This document shows positions 15,816 through 23,363 of a DNA stretch of 36,335 bases, piece by piece. Under the pieces are notes generated by a model. It was not told where the DNA came from and did not search any database. It saw only the letters and a program-made list of their open reading frames with translations. Numbering within the stretch: the first letter of the stretch is position 1; the number at the start of each line of letters is the position of its first letter. The stretch covers positions 1 to 36,335 of the forward strand of contig CALCYB010000099.1 in NCBI GenBank assembly GCA_937906485.1, read 5' to 3'. This stretch comes from an uncultured Rikenellaceae bacterium (GTDB lineage Bacteria; Bacteroidota; Bacteroidia; Bacteroidales; UBA932). Both the position numbers and the translations under genes were made by a program.

Positions 15816-16463
15816 ATGAAAAAATTGCTGATCATTACAGTCTGGCTTGTTGTGCTTTCCGCCATGGAAAGCTATGCGCAGATTAGCATCAAGGCATCCT
15901 ATAAGCCTTCTTATTTTGTGTCAACCGATGACATTGTTGCTCCTTCCTATATGCATGGTTTTGCAATGGATGTTTCTTATAATATACCGATTTCTATAAA
16001 GATTCCTCTAGGAATTGAAGCTGGTCTTGGTTTTCACTATATGTTACAGCAGTCAGAAGTAGATTTAAAGATCTCTCCTATGGCTACAGATACACAATTG
16101 AGTAATGTCTTTCTCCCAGTGCGGCTAACCTATGATGTTCCTTTAAGTAAAAATGTAATATTAGCTCCTTATGCCGGTTTTTACGCTCGCTACTTCTTGC
16201 ATTATAAAATAATAACAACATGGGTAGAGCAGCAGAGACCTCCTGAGATAGTCTATCCATTCAAAAGTGAGCATGCAAGTGAGTATTTATACCGAGGACA
16301 AATCGGCGGACAAGTCGGATTGTTATTGAAGGCGAATGAGCACTTTGTTGCCGAATTGGGATATGGTTGGGACTTTGGTTATTTTATAAACAGAAACAAC
16401 GCATTTTCTGATGAGAAAGAACGCTTCCATACCTTTACACTTGGAATAGGATATCGTTTCTAG
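15816..16463 (+). CDS. Small outer-membrane beta-barrel protein
   Basis: A 215-residue protein with signal peptide (MKKLLIITVWLVVLSAMESYA, cut before QIS). The mature part consists of alternating amphipathic strands with aromatic ends, such as GIEAGLGFHYML, APYAGFYARYFLHY, FVAELGYGWDFGYF and FTLGIGYRF, and finishes in phenylalanine. This fits a barrel of about eight to ten strands of the outer-membrane beta-barrel class common in Bacteroidota. It is the only unduplicated gene in the cluster and lies between the two DUF4249 genes (55 bases after the first, 12 before the second). It may anchor or escort the neighbouring lipoproteins, but that is inference from position. Confidence 0.8.
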   Translation: MKKLLIITVWLVVLSAMESYAQISIKASYKPSYFVSTDDIVAPSYMHGFAMDVSYNIPISIKIPLGIEAGLGFHYMLQQSEVDLKISPMATDTQLSNVFLPVRLTYDVPLSKNVILAPYAGFYARYFLHYKIITTWVEQQRPPEIVYPFKSEHASEYLYRGQIGGQVGLLLKANEHFVAELGYGWDFGYFINRNNAFSDEKERFHTFTLGIGYRF

Positions 16464-16475
16464 AGCTTATTCCAG

Positions 16476-17447
16476 ATGAACGGTTGCAGAATTTCTTTTT
16501 TTGTCATCCTTTCAATGTTTCTGTCTTCCTGTACTGAAATATTGGACCTGGATCCTGACCAACGTTTTGTTGTGGTTCATGGAATCTTAGTCAATGAACC
16601 ACAGCAAACCATACTTCTGCATTACTCCTCCTATCTGTCTGATAATTATCAAGAGCCAATAAACGTGGGTCAAGTTTTTGTAGAAGAAGAAAATGATGAT
16701 TCAAGTAAAGGAGTGACATATACATTTACGCCCAAAGGCGATGGACGATGGGTGGCAGATTTTACTCCTCAAGTTGATAAGAAATACAACTTGATTGTAA
16801 AAATACCTGGAGAGAAGGAGATAACGGCATCCACAGTTTTTCCAACAAATGAAAACTTGCTTTTTCTGCAAATGGAGGAAGATGGATACACATTTCATAC
16901 CCGATATATTCCATTGTACTTGTGGGTATACGGAATGGACTATAATGCCGGAACTGGGCAATTCAATATGCCTGAGTATATTTATGGAAATGACTACTTC
17001 GAATCTGCAGATGAATTCAATTGTAGCCACGTGACTATTCAAAATTGTGCTGAATTACAGAATACTACAACTGCAAAATTCACTCCTGATGCGTTACTGC
17101 GATACGGTTATGTGCGATATGTATTTGGGGTCCAAGTAGATCAACCCCCATTGTTCGTTACATCAAAAGTTGTCCTTAATGTTCTCCCAGCATTCCGTAT
17201 TTGTGAAAATGGATTTCCGCACCCCGAATCTAAAGTCATATTTGACTCTGTCTCTCCAGAATATGATCAATATATCAAGTCTGTTATATCTTTGAAAATA
17301 AAGGAGATTAATGAATCTAATCAAGACTTTAGTTCACTATATGACTATGAACAAGCGGCATCAAATATACAAAATGGCGTAGGAGTTTTTGGTGCGGTCT
17401 ATCGTTCATCTCTTAGGATTAATTATAATCATTACATAGATAACTGA
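16476..17447 (+). CDS. DUF4249 lipoprotein, copy 2
   Basis: A 323-residue lipoprotein with lipobox LSSC (C19) followed by TEILDLDPDQRFVVVHG, almost identical to the opening of the gene at 14807-15760. It keeps the same landmarks: NEPQQTILLHYSSYLSD, VFVEEEND, IPLYLWVYGMDY (compare MPLYLWIYGQDY in copy 1), FDSVSPEYDQYIKSV and SNIQNGVGVFGAVYR. The central part has diverged more. Codon use is much more AT-rich than in copy 1: bases 17281-17340 contain 15 G or C of 60. It ends one base before the next ATG. Probably exposed at the cell surface or outer membrane; function unknown. Confidence 0.85.
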   Translation: MNGCRISFFVILSMFLSSCTEILDLDPDQRFVVVHGILVNEPQQTILLHYSSYLSDNYQEPINVGQVFVEEENDDSSKGVTYTFTPKGDGRWVADFTPQVDKKYNLIVKIPGEKEITASTVFPTNENLLFLQMEEDGYTFHTRYIPLYLWVYGMDYNAGTGQFNMPEYIYGNDYFESADEFNCSHVTIQNCAELQNTTTAKFTPDALLRYGYVRYVFGVQVDQPPLFVTSKVVLNVLPAFRICENGFPHPESKVIFDSVSPEYDQYIKSVISLKIKEINESNQDFSSLYDYEQAASNIQNGVGVFGAVYRSSLRINYNHYIDN

Positions 17448-17448
17448 T

Positions 17449-18423
17449 ATGCGACATATATTTTACCGTATCCCTTGTCTTTTCCTTATATCGGTATTGG
17501 TCTCATGCGAGAAAATGCCAATGATAGGAACAGGACCCTCCGTGGGAGATAATGACAGCACACGTATCATTAATCATGTTGGAGACCTGATTCAGGAGAC
17601 TCCGTCTTTCATTGGCTATACCCAGTATCCAGGTATTCAAGATTCTGTGGCATTTTTTCATTGTTGGATTGAGTTTGATGCGGATGAGCAAGGACCTTAC
17701 TGTGCAAAAATGATGTTTGAGCTGGATATAATGCACGGAGGGGATTATCGTGCATTATATCCTGCTATGTATACTAATGAAGTGTTATATGATCATGATT
17801 TGGAGGAACTTGACATATTTCATCCTATAGATAAAAGTAGATTGATATCCCTACGAAGGGACCCGGAAACTGGTCTGCTGACTGTTGATTGTCAACTGAC
17901 TGGACTTATTGAGGAACTGTTGTCCGAGTGGGTAGTCCCAAAAGAACAGGAAATACACTGTACATTGCCGAATGCAGAAAGTCTGGAGCAAATCATATAT
18001 GGAGAAGGAGTATACTTGCCTTTGGGAAATTTGCAGATAAAAGATGATATCTACTTGCCCAATGCTGCCATAGCGTTTACTTTTCAGAAAACTGAGTTGC
18101 AAGTTTATCATTGTCAAATGGCAGTAAAGTTTACCATTTCCGAGTTCCTCAGAATTAAATTCTATGCTGTAGATATTGATACCACAACCAATAAAATACA
18201 CTGTTATCGCTACCCCCTAGACAAAAGTACCCCTGATCTGGTTTTTACTTACCACCCGAACACGAGTAAAGTAGTGGTAGACTGGACTCCAGGAGAATAC
18301 GTCAAGCAGTGGTGTGATGGTCGGATTCCCGTTACTGATGAGAAAATACATATCCGATTGTCTCCAAACTATGAGTACTATTGTCCAGATATTGGACTGG
18401 ATGATCAAGACAGGTTTATGTAA
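17449..18423 (+). CDS. Unknown lipoprotein, family A copy 2
   Basis: A 324-residue lipoprotein with lipobox LVSC (C20) and then EKMPMIGTG. It is paralogous to the gene at 13813-14814: similar lipid-site sequence, a DLIQETPSFIGYTQY segment matching DLLDIVPLIGTYRFY, IHCYRYPLD matching ICCYHTSED, VVVDWTPGEY matching VVLRWTPGDF, and (I)PVTDEKIHIRL matching VPVIDEELELHL. The rest has drifted strongly. The start follows the previous stop after one base, so the pair B'-A' is as tightly linked as A-B at the front of the cluster. It is the last gene of the cluster, 28 bases from the convergent apbE. No named domain. Confidence 0.8.
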   Translation: MRHIFYRIPCLFLISVLVSCEKMPMIGTGPSVGDNDSTRIINHVGDLIQETPSFIGYTQYPGIQDSVAFFHCWIEFDADEQGPYCAKMMFELDIMHGGDYRALYPAMYTNEVLYDHDLEELDIFHPIDKSRLISLRRDPETGLLTVDCQLTGLIEELLSEWVVPKEQEIHCTLPNAESLEQIIYGEGVYLPLGNLQIKDDIYLPNAAIAFTFQKTELQVYHCQMAVKFTISEFLRIKFYAVDIDTTTNKIHCYRYPLDKSTPDLVFTYHPNTSKVVVDWTPGEYVKQWCDGRIPVTDEKIHIRLSPNYEYYCPDIGLDDQDRFM

Positions 18424-18451
18424 GGAAATAGGGATGCTTCCTCTTGTGGGA

Positions 18452-19465
18452 TCAATCAGCCACAATCGTTTTCATCTGTTCTCCATCGGCGTAGATGAGG
18501 TAGCCTTGCAGGTCTTCCCGTTGCTGGAGGAATTCAATAGCGGCTTCCAGCCCGATGACCATACAATAGGTGGCATAGGCATCGGCTAAGGTGGCATTCG
18601 GTGCCAGAATGGATGCACTCAGCAGGTTGTGTTGGACAGGGTAGCCGGTCAAAGGATCAATGGTGTGGGCATATTTCTTGCCGTCTTCCACGTAGTATTT
18701 CCGGTAATTGCCGGAGGTGACCAGGCCTTGGTTGCTGATGTTGACAATCTCCTGAAGTTGGGCTCCGGGCTGATTGTTGCCGTCTTCCGGCCGGTCGATG
18801 CCTATGCGCCAGGCTTTTCCTTGCGGGTTCAGGCCTTTGGCCAGGACTTCTCCGCCGACTTCAATCAGGTAGTCCCGGATCTGAAGGGAGTCCAGGATAC
18901 GGGCGAGGTAGTCACAGGTGTAACCTTGTGCGATGGCATTGAAATTCAATCGGGCATTGGGATGGGCCTTGATGAGTTGCTCTCCTTCCAGATGGAACAG
19001 GTCCATGCCGATGAATGAGAGAAGACTGTCAATGTGTCGGTCGGAAACCTGTTCGCGTTGTTGGAAACCGAATCCCCACAAGTCGTACAGGGGAGCCCCG
19101 GAGGGATCAAACCGCCCTTGGGTTTCTTGCCAGATCTGGTAGGAGATCCGGAAGATGTCGCGGAAAATGCTGTCGGTCTGTGTGGTCTCATTCCGGTTGA
19201 TGCGCGAAAGGACAGAGCCTTTGTGGTAGCCTGATACTGAGTTGTTGATCCGCTCGAACCCTGCTTCGACGAGTTCTTGTACCTCGATGGCGCCTGTGCT
19301 GATCTGCCGGTGGTTGTGGTCCGTCTGCGCGTAGGTGATCTGGTAGGTGCTGCCTTGCGCCAGGCCGGTGATGCGGAGGTATTCGGCACGTTTGGAACAG
19401 GAATTGCATAGCAGCATTCCGGTGATTGCGAGGGTGGTCAGTAGAAGCCGATAAGGAATTTTCAT
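18452..19465 (-). CDS. apbE: FAD:protein FMN transferase ApbE
   Basis: Mg-dependent enzyme that moves FMN from FAD onto a Thr or Ser of target proteins on the outer face of the inner membrane. It is a 337-residue lipoprotein; the lipid site is C23 (CNSC) or C20. Landmarks are GSTYQITY near 38, GGEVLAKG (204-211), the HTIDPLTGYP motif (267-276) and ADAYATYCMVIG with D295 and T299 as metal-site residues. The obvious substrates in this window are RnfD (T160) and RnfG (T170), about 12 kb away. It is convergent with the lipoprotein cluster and divergent from the FISUMP gene. A Bacteroidota -7 element lies five bases before its start codon. Confidence 0.95.
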   Translation of the reverse strand: MKIPYRLLLTTLAITGMLLCNSCSKRAEYLRITGLAQGSTYQITYAQTDHNHRQISTGAIEVQELVEAGFERINNSVSGYHKGSVLSRINRNETTQTDSIFRDIFRISYQIWQETQGRFDPSGAPLYDLWGFGFQQREQVSDRHIDSLLSFIGMDLFHLEGEQLIKAHPNARLNFNAIAQGYTCDYLARILDSLQIRDYLIEVGGEVLAKGLNPQGKAWRIGIDRPEDGNNQPGAQLQEIVNISNQGLVTSGNYRKYYVEDGKKYAHTIDPLTGYPVQHNLLSASILAPNATLADAYATYCMVIGLEAAIEFLQQREDLQGYLIYADGEQMKTIVAD

Positions 19466-19469
19466 GCTG

Positions 19470-19477
19470 CAAATTTA
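19470..19477 (-). promoter_or_regulatory. Possible -7 element of apbE
   Basis: On the minus strand it reads TAAATTTG, matching TAnnTTTG, directly before the apbE start. The message would then be leaderless or nearly so. No TTG is found at the -33 position, so this is tentative. Confidence 0.4.
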
Positions 19478-19543
19478 GAAATTTTTCGCACCTTTGCATT
19501 TTGTACATTGGATTAATGTTGAACGTTCAATTAGCGATCAATT

Positions 19544-20551
19544 ATGATAAGAAAATTAGGCTGGTCTCTGGTGGTCTTTGCTGCCCTGCTCCTGGCATCT
19601 TGCGATGATGATGAGGAGGATAAGAATTACAAATACATGGAAGGCGATATCGAATATACCCTGCCGGATTATTGCATTGTCGGGGATGTGATTGAGGTGT
19701 CGCTCGAAGGGGAAGGCATTACGGATCCTGCCGATGTGGAATACAATTGGATCTTTGACGGGGATACGACCCTGAATACCAAAACCCTTCGGATTGAGAT
19801 TCCGGATTCAGCCGCAGTTTATTGGGTGTCATGTTTTGCCCGTTACGACAAATATGTGCAAGTGACCAATACACAGTCTGTTCAGGCGTTGGATACCGCA
19901 TTCAACGGATCTGTTCATGGACTGGCTCCCGGTACGGCTACCTTTACGGATCCGCGGGACAACCGTTCCTATCAATACCGCCAGATCGGTAATTTGGACT
20001 GGTTTGTGGAAAATCTGGCCTATCGGGGTACTGGAGTGGCTTATCAGAAGAACGACCTGATGAGTGATATTTATGGCCGTTACTACTCCTGGAACGATGC
20101 GACCGGTGGAGAGTCCCGTACCGGTCTTGGCAATGGCCCGCAAGGGTGCTGCCCGGAAGGATGGAGCGTCCCCACGGCAGAAGACTGGGCAGATCTGGCC
20201 CTGGCCGTATCCGAAGGACAGGTGAGTGACTTTTATACGGGCTGGCCGCAATTGGGATCGGTGCTTTCAGTGGAGGCCTATGAAAATGCCGAACGGATGT
20301 GGCCCTACAGTCCGGATCACAAGCATCGCAATACCTATGGCTGGAATGCTTTCCCGGCAGGCAATACCCAGGATTCGTACCTGCGTTTTTTGAACAAGAA
20401 TGAGTACGGAATGTGGTGGTCGTCCACCCAATGTGATGAGCAGACGGCCTATTACCGCTACATCTATTACAACCAGCCCGATTGCCTGGTTCATTTTGTG
20501 GACAAGGCTGCTTTTGGGGTAATGGTGCGTTGTGTCCGCATGGCGCAATAA
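19544..20551 (+). CDS. FISUMP-domain lipoprotein
   Basis: A 335-residue lipoprotein (lipobox LASC, C20) followed at once by an acidic run DDDEED, which resembles the surface-export signals reported for Bacteroidota lipoproteins, so it is likely on the cell surface. Residues about 35-105 look like an Ig/PKD-like beta domain (YNWIFDGDTTL). From about 128 the protein matches the Fibrobacter succinogenes major paralogous (FISUMP) domain: FTDPRDNRSYQYRQIGNLDW, ENLAY, YGRYYSWNDA, CCPEGWSVPTAEDW, WWSSTQ and MVRCVR. The binding partner of such domains is unknown. A CACCTTTG sequence at 19488-19495 may be an imperfect -7 promoter element for it. Confidence 0.88.
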   Translation: MIRKLGWSLVVFAALLLASCDDDEEDKNYKYMEGDIEYTLPDYCIVGDVIEVSLEGEGITDPADVEYNWIFDGDTTLNTKTLRIEIPDSAAVYWVSCFARYDKYVQVTNTQSVQALDTAFNGSVHGLAPGTATFTDPRDNRSYQYRQIGNLDWFVENLAYRGTGVAYQKNDLMSDIYGRYYSWNDATGGESRTGLGNGPQGCCPEGWSVPTAEDWADLALAVSEGQVSDFYTGWPQLGSVLSVEAYENAERMWPYSPDHKHRNTYGWNAFPAGNTQDSYLRFLNKNEYGMWWSSTQCDEQTAYYRYIYYNQPDCLVHFVDKAAFGVMVRCVRMAQ

Positions 20552-20583
20552 GGAATAAGACATTAACAACAGTACAATACAGT

Positions 20584-21174
20584 ATGAAAAAAGGAATGAT
20601 TTGGGGAATTGGCATCGTGGTTGTCGTCCTCGCAGTTTTCTTGTGGTTTAAAAACACCTATAACGGACTGGTCCGTATGGAAGAGCAGGTGACTGCCGCA
20701 TGGTCCCAGGTGGAAAATGTTTACCAACGTCGTGCTGACCTGATTCCGAACCTGGTGGCAACGGTCAAAGGGTATGCCGCCCATGAATCAGAAACCCTGG
20801 AGGGTGTGGTTGCTGCCCGTGCGCGTGCAACGCAGATGACCATAGATCCTACGCAAGCCACTCCCGAACAATTGGCAGCCTACCAACAGGCACAAGGCGA
20901 ATTGGGACAAGCCCTGGGCCGGCTGTTGATGCTGACCGAGAATTATCCCGATTTGAAGGCCAATCAGAATTTTTCTGAACTGCAAGCCGAATTGAGCGGT
21001 ACCGAAAACCGGATTGCTGTAGAACGCAAGAAGTTCAACGAAGCCGCCAAGGCTTACAATACGGCCCTGCGGACGTTCCCCAGAAACCTGGTGGCTAATC
21101 TGTTCGGTTTTGAGAAAAAACCTTATTTCGAAGCACAAGAAGGAGCTGCTACGGCTCCGGTAGTCAGTTTCTAG
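20584..21174 (+). CDS. lemA: LemA family protein
   Basis: A 196-residue protein with one N-terminal membrane helix (about 5-22) and a long helical coiled domain. Family signatures are YNGLVRMEEQVTAAWSQVENVYQRRADLIPNLVATVKGYAAHE, with the RRADLIPNLV core at about 49-58, and the later ENYPDLKANQNF and TENRIAVERKKFNEA. The frame is open from 20482 but would start inside the FISUMP gene; the ATG at 20584 gives the standard protein. Function of LemA is not settled. It is followed by two TPM-domain genes, a common trio in Bacteroidota. Confidence 0.93.
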   Translation: MKKGMIWGIGIVVVVLAVFLWFKNTYNGLVRMEEQVTAAWSQVENVYQRRADLIPNLVATVKGYAAHESETLEGVVAARARATQMTIDPTQATPEQLAAYQQAQGELGQALGRLLMLTENYPDLKANQNFSELQAELSGTENRIAVERKKFNEAAKAYNTALRTFPRNLVANLFGFEKKPYFEAQEGAATAPVVSF

Positions 21175-21178
21175 GATC

Positions 21179-21616
21179 ATGGGTGCATCCAGGTTCCTGT
21201 CCCCTGAGCAACAGCGAAGCATTGTTGCCGCTATCCAAGAGGCAGAATTGAATACCTCTGGTGAAATCCGTGTGCACATCGAGTCCAAATGCAGTGGGGA
21301 TCCTGTTCAGCGGGCGGTTGCCGTGTTTCATCAACTGAAAATGGACCGGACCGCACTTCGGAACGGTGTGCTGATTTATGTGGCGTTCCAGTCGCATAAG
21401 TTGGCCATCATTGGCGACCAAGGCATCGATCAGGTAGTGCCTGCCGGTTTCTGGGATACAGTCAAGGACCGTCTGGTCGCCGGTTTTGTTTCCGGTGCGT
21501 ATGCTGAGGGGATGGTGGAAGCCATCCGTCAGGCCGGTATTCAATTGAAACAGTATTTCCCCTATCAAACAGATGATATCAATGAGCAGAGTGATGAGAT
21601 ATCCTTCGGTGATTAA
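21179..21616 (+). CDS. TPM-domain protein without signal peptide
   Basis: A 145-residue protein that is essentially one TPM (TPM_phosphatase) domain: FLSPEQQRSIVAAIQEAELNTSGEIRVHIE at the start, RNGVLIYVAFQSHKLAIIGDQGID in the middle, and AEGMVEAIRQAGIQLKQYFP at the end. It has no signal peptide or membrane helix and is probably cytoplasmic, unlike the exported TPM protein encoded next. It begins 4 bases after lemA, and its last bases overlap the next gene. Some TPM proteins have reported phosphatase activity; the activity here is unknown. Confidence 0.88.
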   Translation: MGASRFLSPEQQRSIVAAIQEAELNTSGEIRVHIESKCSGDPVQRAVAVFHQLKMDRTALRNGVLIYVAFQSHKLAIIGDQGIDQVVPAGFWDTVKDRLVAGFVSGAYAEGMVEAIRQAGIQLKQYFPYQTDDINEQSDEISFGD

Positions 21617-22418
21617 AAGCCTGTTTGTGACTTTGTTGGGCTGCTGGTGCTGCTGTGTCTCTGCACAGATTCCCCCCAAACCGGCCGTCCCGACAGCAGT
21701 CAATGACTATGCAGATATTTTCTCCAGCCGGGAACAACAAGCCTTGGAGCAGACGCTGGTGGAGTTCGCGGCCCGTACTTCCAACCGGATTGTCGTGGTG
21801 ACGACCCCGGACCTGGGGGATTATTCGGCCATGGAATACGCAGTGGAGATTGGAGAGCAATGGGGTGTGGGCAACGAGCAGTTTGATAATGGAATTGTCT
21901 TGCTGATCAAGCCCAAGACCAGTACTCCGGGGCAGGTGTTCATCGCTGTCGGCTATGGCCTGGAGCCGGCCATTCCGGATGGTGTGGCCAAACGGATTGT
22001 CGATCAGCAATTGATCGCTCATTTCAAGAACAATGACTATTATGGTGGCGTGGAAGCTGCGTTGGAGGTACTCATGCCCCTGGCCGCTGGCGAGGTGACC
22101 TACGAGGAACTGCAGCAAGCCGAAGACCGGGCGGCCATTATCGCTGCCTTGATTTTCTTGTTGCTGTTTACTGCCTTTATTTTCTTCCTGTTGATCCAAC
22201 AGAAACGCCATGGTCCGACGGTGATTGCCGGATCGGGCAGCCGGACCTCATCGGTTGCCGATGCCATTTTCTGGTCCACCCTTTTCAACAGTGGCCATCA
22301 CTCACACCGAGGCGGAGGCTTCGGGGGAGGAAGCGGTTTCGGTGGAGGTTTCGGAGGCTTCGGCGGTGGTTTTGGCGGCGGAAGCTTTGGTGGCGGTGGT
22401 GCCGGTGGCAGCTGGTAG
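21594..22418 (+). CDS. YgcG-like exported TPM-domain membrane protein
   Basis: A 274-residue protein with a signal peptide (SLFVTLLGCWCCCVSAQ), a TPM domain (about 30-160: VNDYADIFSSREQQALEQTL, RIVVVTTPDLGDYSAMEYA, GIVLLIKP, VGYGLEPAIPDGVAKRIVD), a membrane helix (about 180-200) and a glycine-rich tail of GGGFGGG-type repeats ending GGSW. This is the standard layout of YgcG-type proteins paired with LemA. Starts at 21573, 21582 and 21594 are possible; the last gives the shortest basic n-region and is chosen with moderate confidence. All overlap the previous gene. The last 117 bases lie antisense to the end of phoH. Confidence 0.88.
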   Translation: MRYPSVIKSLFVTLLGCWCCCVSAQIPPKPAVPTAVNDYADIFSSREQQALEQTLVEFAARTSNRIVVVTTPDLGDYSAMEYAVEIGEQWGVGNEQFDNGIVLLIKPKTSTPGQVFIAVGYGLEPAIPDGVAKRIVDQQLIAHFKNNDYYGGVEAALEVLMPLAAGEVTYEELQQAEDRAAIIAALIFLLLFTAFIFFLLIQQKRHGPTVIAGSGSRTSSVADAIFWSTLFNSGHHSHRGGGFGGGSGFGGGFGGFGGGFGGGSFGGGGAGGSW

Positions 22419-23354
22419 CTGTTCAAACGCTTTGACAATCTTGCTGACCAGCGGGTGACGGACAATGTCTCCGGTGGCGAATTCCACTACTCCTACACCC
22501 GGAATATTGCGGACCAGTTCAATGCCCCGCAACAGGCCCGAATCACGTTTGTTGGGCAAGTCGATTTGTGTGGCATCCCCGGTAACAATGAACTTGGCGT
22601 GGCAGCCCATCCGGGTCAGGAACATCTTCAACTGGCTCAGGCTGGTGTTCTGTGCTTCGTCCAGAATGACAAAAGCACTGTCCAGGGTCCGTCCGCGCAT
22701 ATAAGCCAACGGGGCGATCTGTATGATGCCTTCTTCCATCAGGGCCTGCAGTTTCTTGGGATGAATCATGTCGTGCAGCGCATCGTACAGCGGTTGCAGG
22801 TACGGATCCAGTTTTTCTTTCATGTCGCCGGGCAGGAATCCCAAGCGTTCTCCTGCTTCTACGGCGGGGCGGGTCAGGATCAGTTTTTTGACTTCTCTGT
22901 TTTTCAGTGCTTTTACTGCCAGAGCAATGGCTGTATAGGTTTTTCCGGACCCGGCAGGTCCCACAGCGAAAAGCAGGTCGTTTTTGGCATAAAGGTCCAC
23001 CAGTTTTTTCTGGTTGGGGGTTCTTGCTGAAATGATGCGTCCTTCGTTGCCATAGACGATGGTGTAGGGGTCGGTATTGTGTTCTTCGGACCGGAATTCT
23101 TTTTCTTCAAACAATTGTTCCACATCGGCCGGTGTCAGGTGGCTCTTGCGGCGGCGCAGGGCAATCAGGGCCTGTAGCGCCTCTTCAAAATGCTGGATAT
23201 CGTTCGGGTTGCCGTGGATCTTGAGGTCGTTTCCACGTGCAATGACTTTCAGTTTCGGAAAAAAATCCTGCAGCCGTTCGAGGTTGCGGTTGTTGACGCC
23301 GTAGATGGAAATCGGGTCGATTTCTTCAAGGTGGAGGGTCTTGTCGAGATTCAT
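22302..23354 (-). CDS. phoH: PhoH-like ATPase with extra C-terminal tail
   Basis: Cytoplasmic RecA-fold ATPase of 350 residues. An N-terminal KH-like region is followed by the PhoH domain (about 110-312) with Walker A GPAGSGKT (132-139), RPAVEAGERLGFLPGDMKEK (162-181), Walker B AFVILDEAQN (about 227-236) and TGDATQIDLP. Such proteins are linked to RNA metabolism and in some species to ribosome maturation; the precise role is open. The conserved body ends around residue 312 (KIVKAFEQ). Residues 313-350 are a low-complexity Ala/Thr/Ser/Glu tail whose coding bases lie entirely opposite the 3' end of the TPM gene. It is the last gene of the DUF389-capA-phoH minus-strand unit, 9 bases after capA. 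Confidence 0.94.
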   Translation of the reverse strand: MNLDKTLHLEEIDPISIYGVNNRNLERLQDFFPKLKVIARGNDLKIHGNPNDIQHFEEALQALIALRRRKSHLTPADVEQLFEEKEFRSEEHNTDPYTIVYGNEGRIISARTPNQKKLVDLYAKNDLLFAVGPAGSGKTYTAIALAVKALKNREVKKLILTRPAVEAGERLGFLPGDMKEKLDPYLQPLYDALHDMIHPKKLQALMEEGIIQIAPLAYMRGRTLDSAFVILDEAQNTSLSQLKMFLTRMGCHAKFIVTGDATQIDLPNKRDSGLLRGIELVRNIPGVGVVEFATGDIVRHPLVSKIVKAFEQLPAATGTTATKASAAKTTAEASETSTETASSPEASASV

Positions 23355-23363
23355 GGATCTGAT

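Noticed and set aside
13813..18423. Composite transposon or invertible segment, suggested by the A-B-C-B'-A' order
   Set aside because: All genes are on the same strand and I saw no terminal inverted repeats, recombinase or transposase.
22305..22400. DNA repeat array or CRISPR-like repeats at the end of the TPM gene
   Set aside because: The periodicity is simply GGN codons of a glycine-rich protein tail; there are no spacers.
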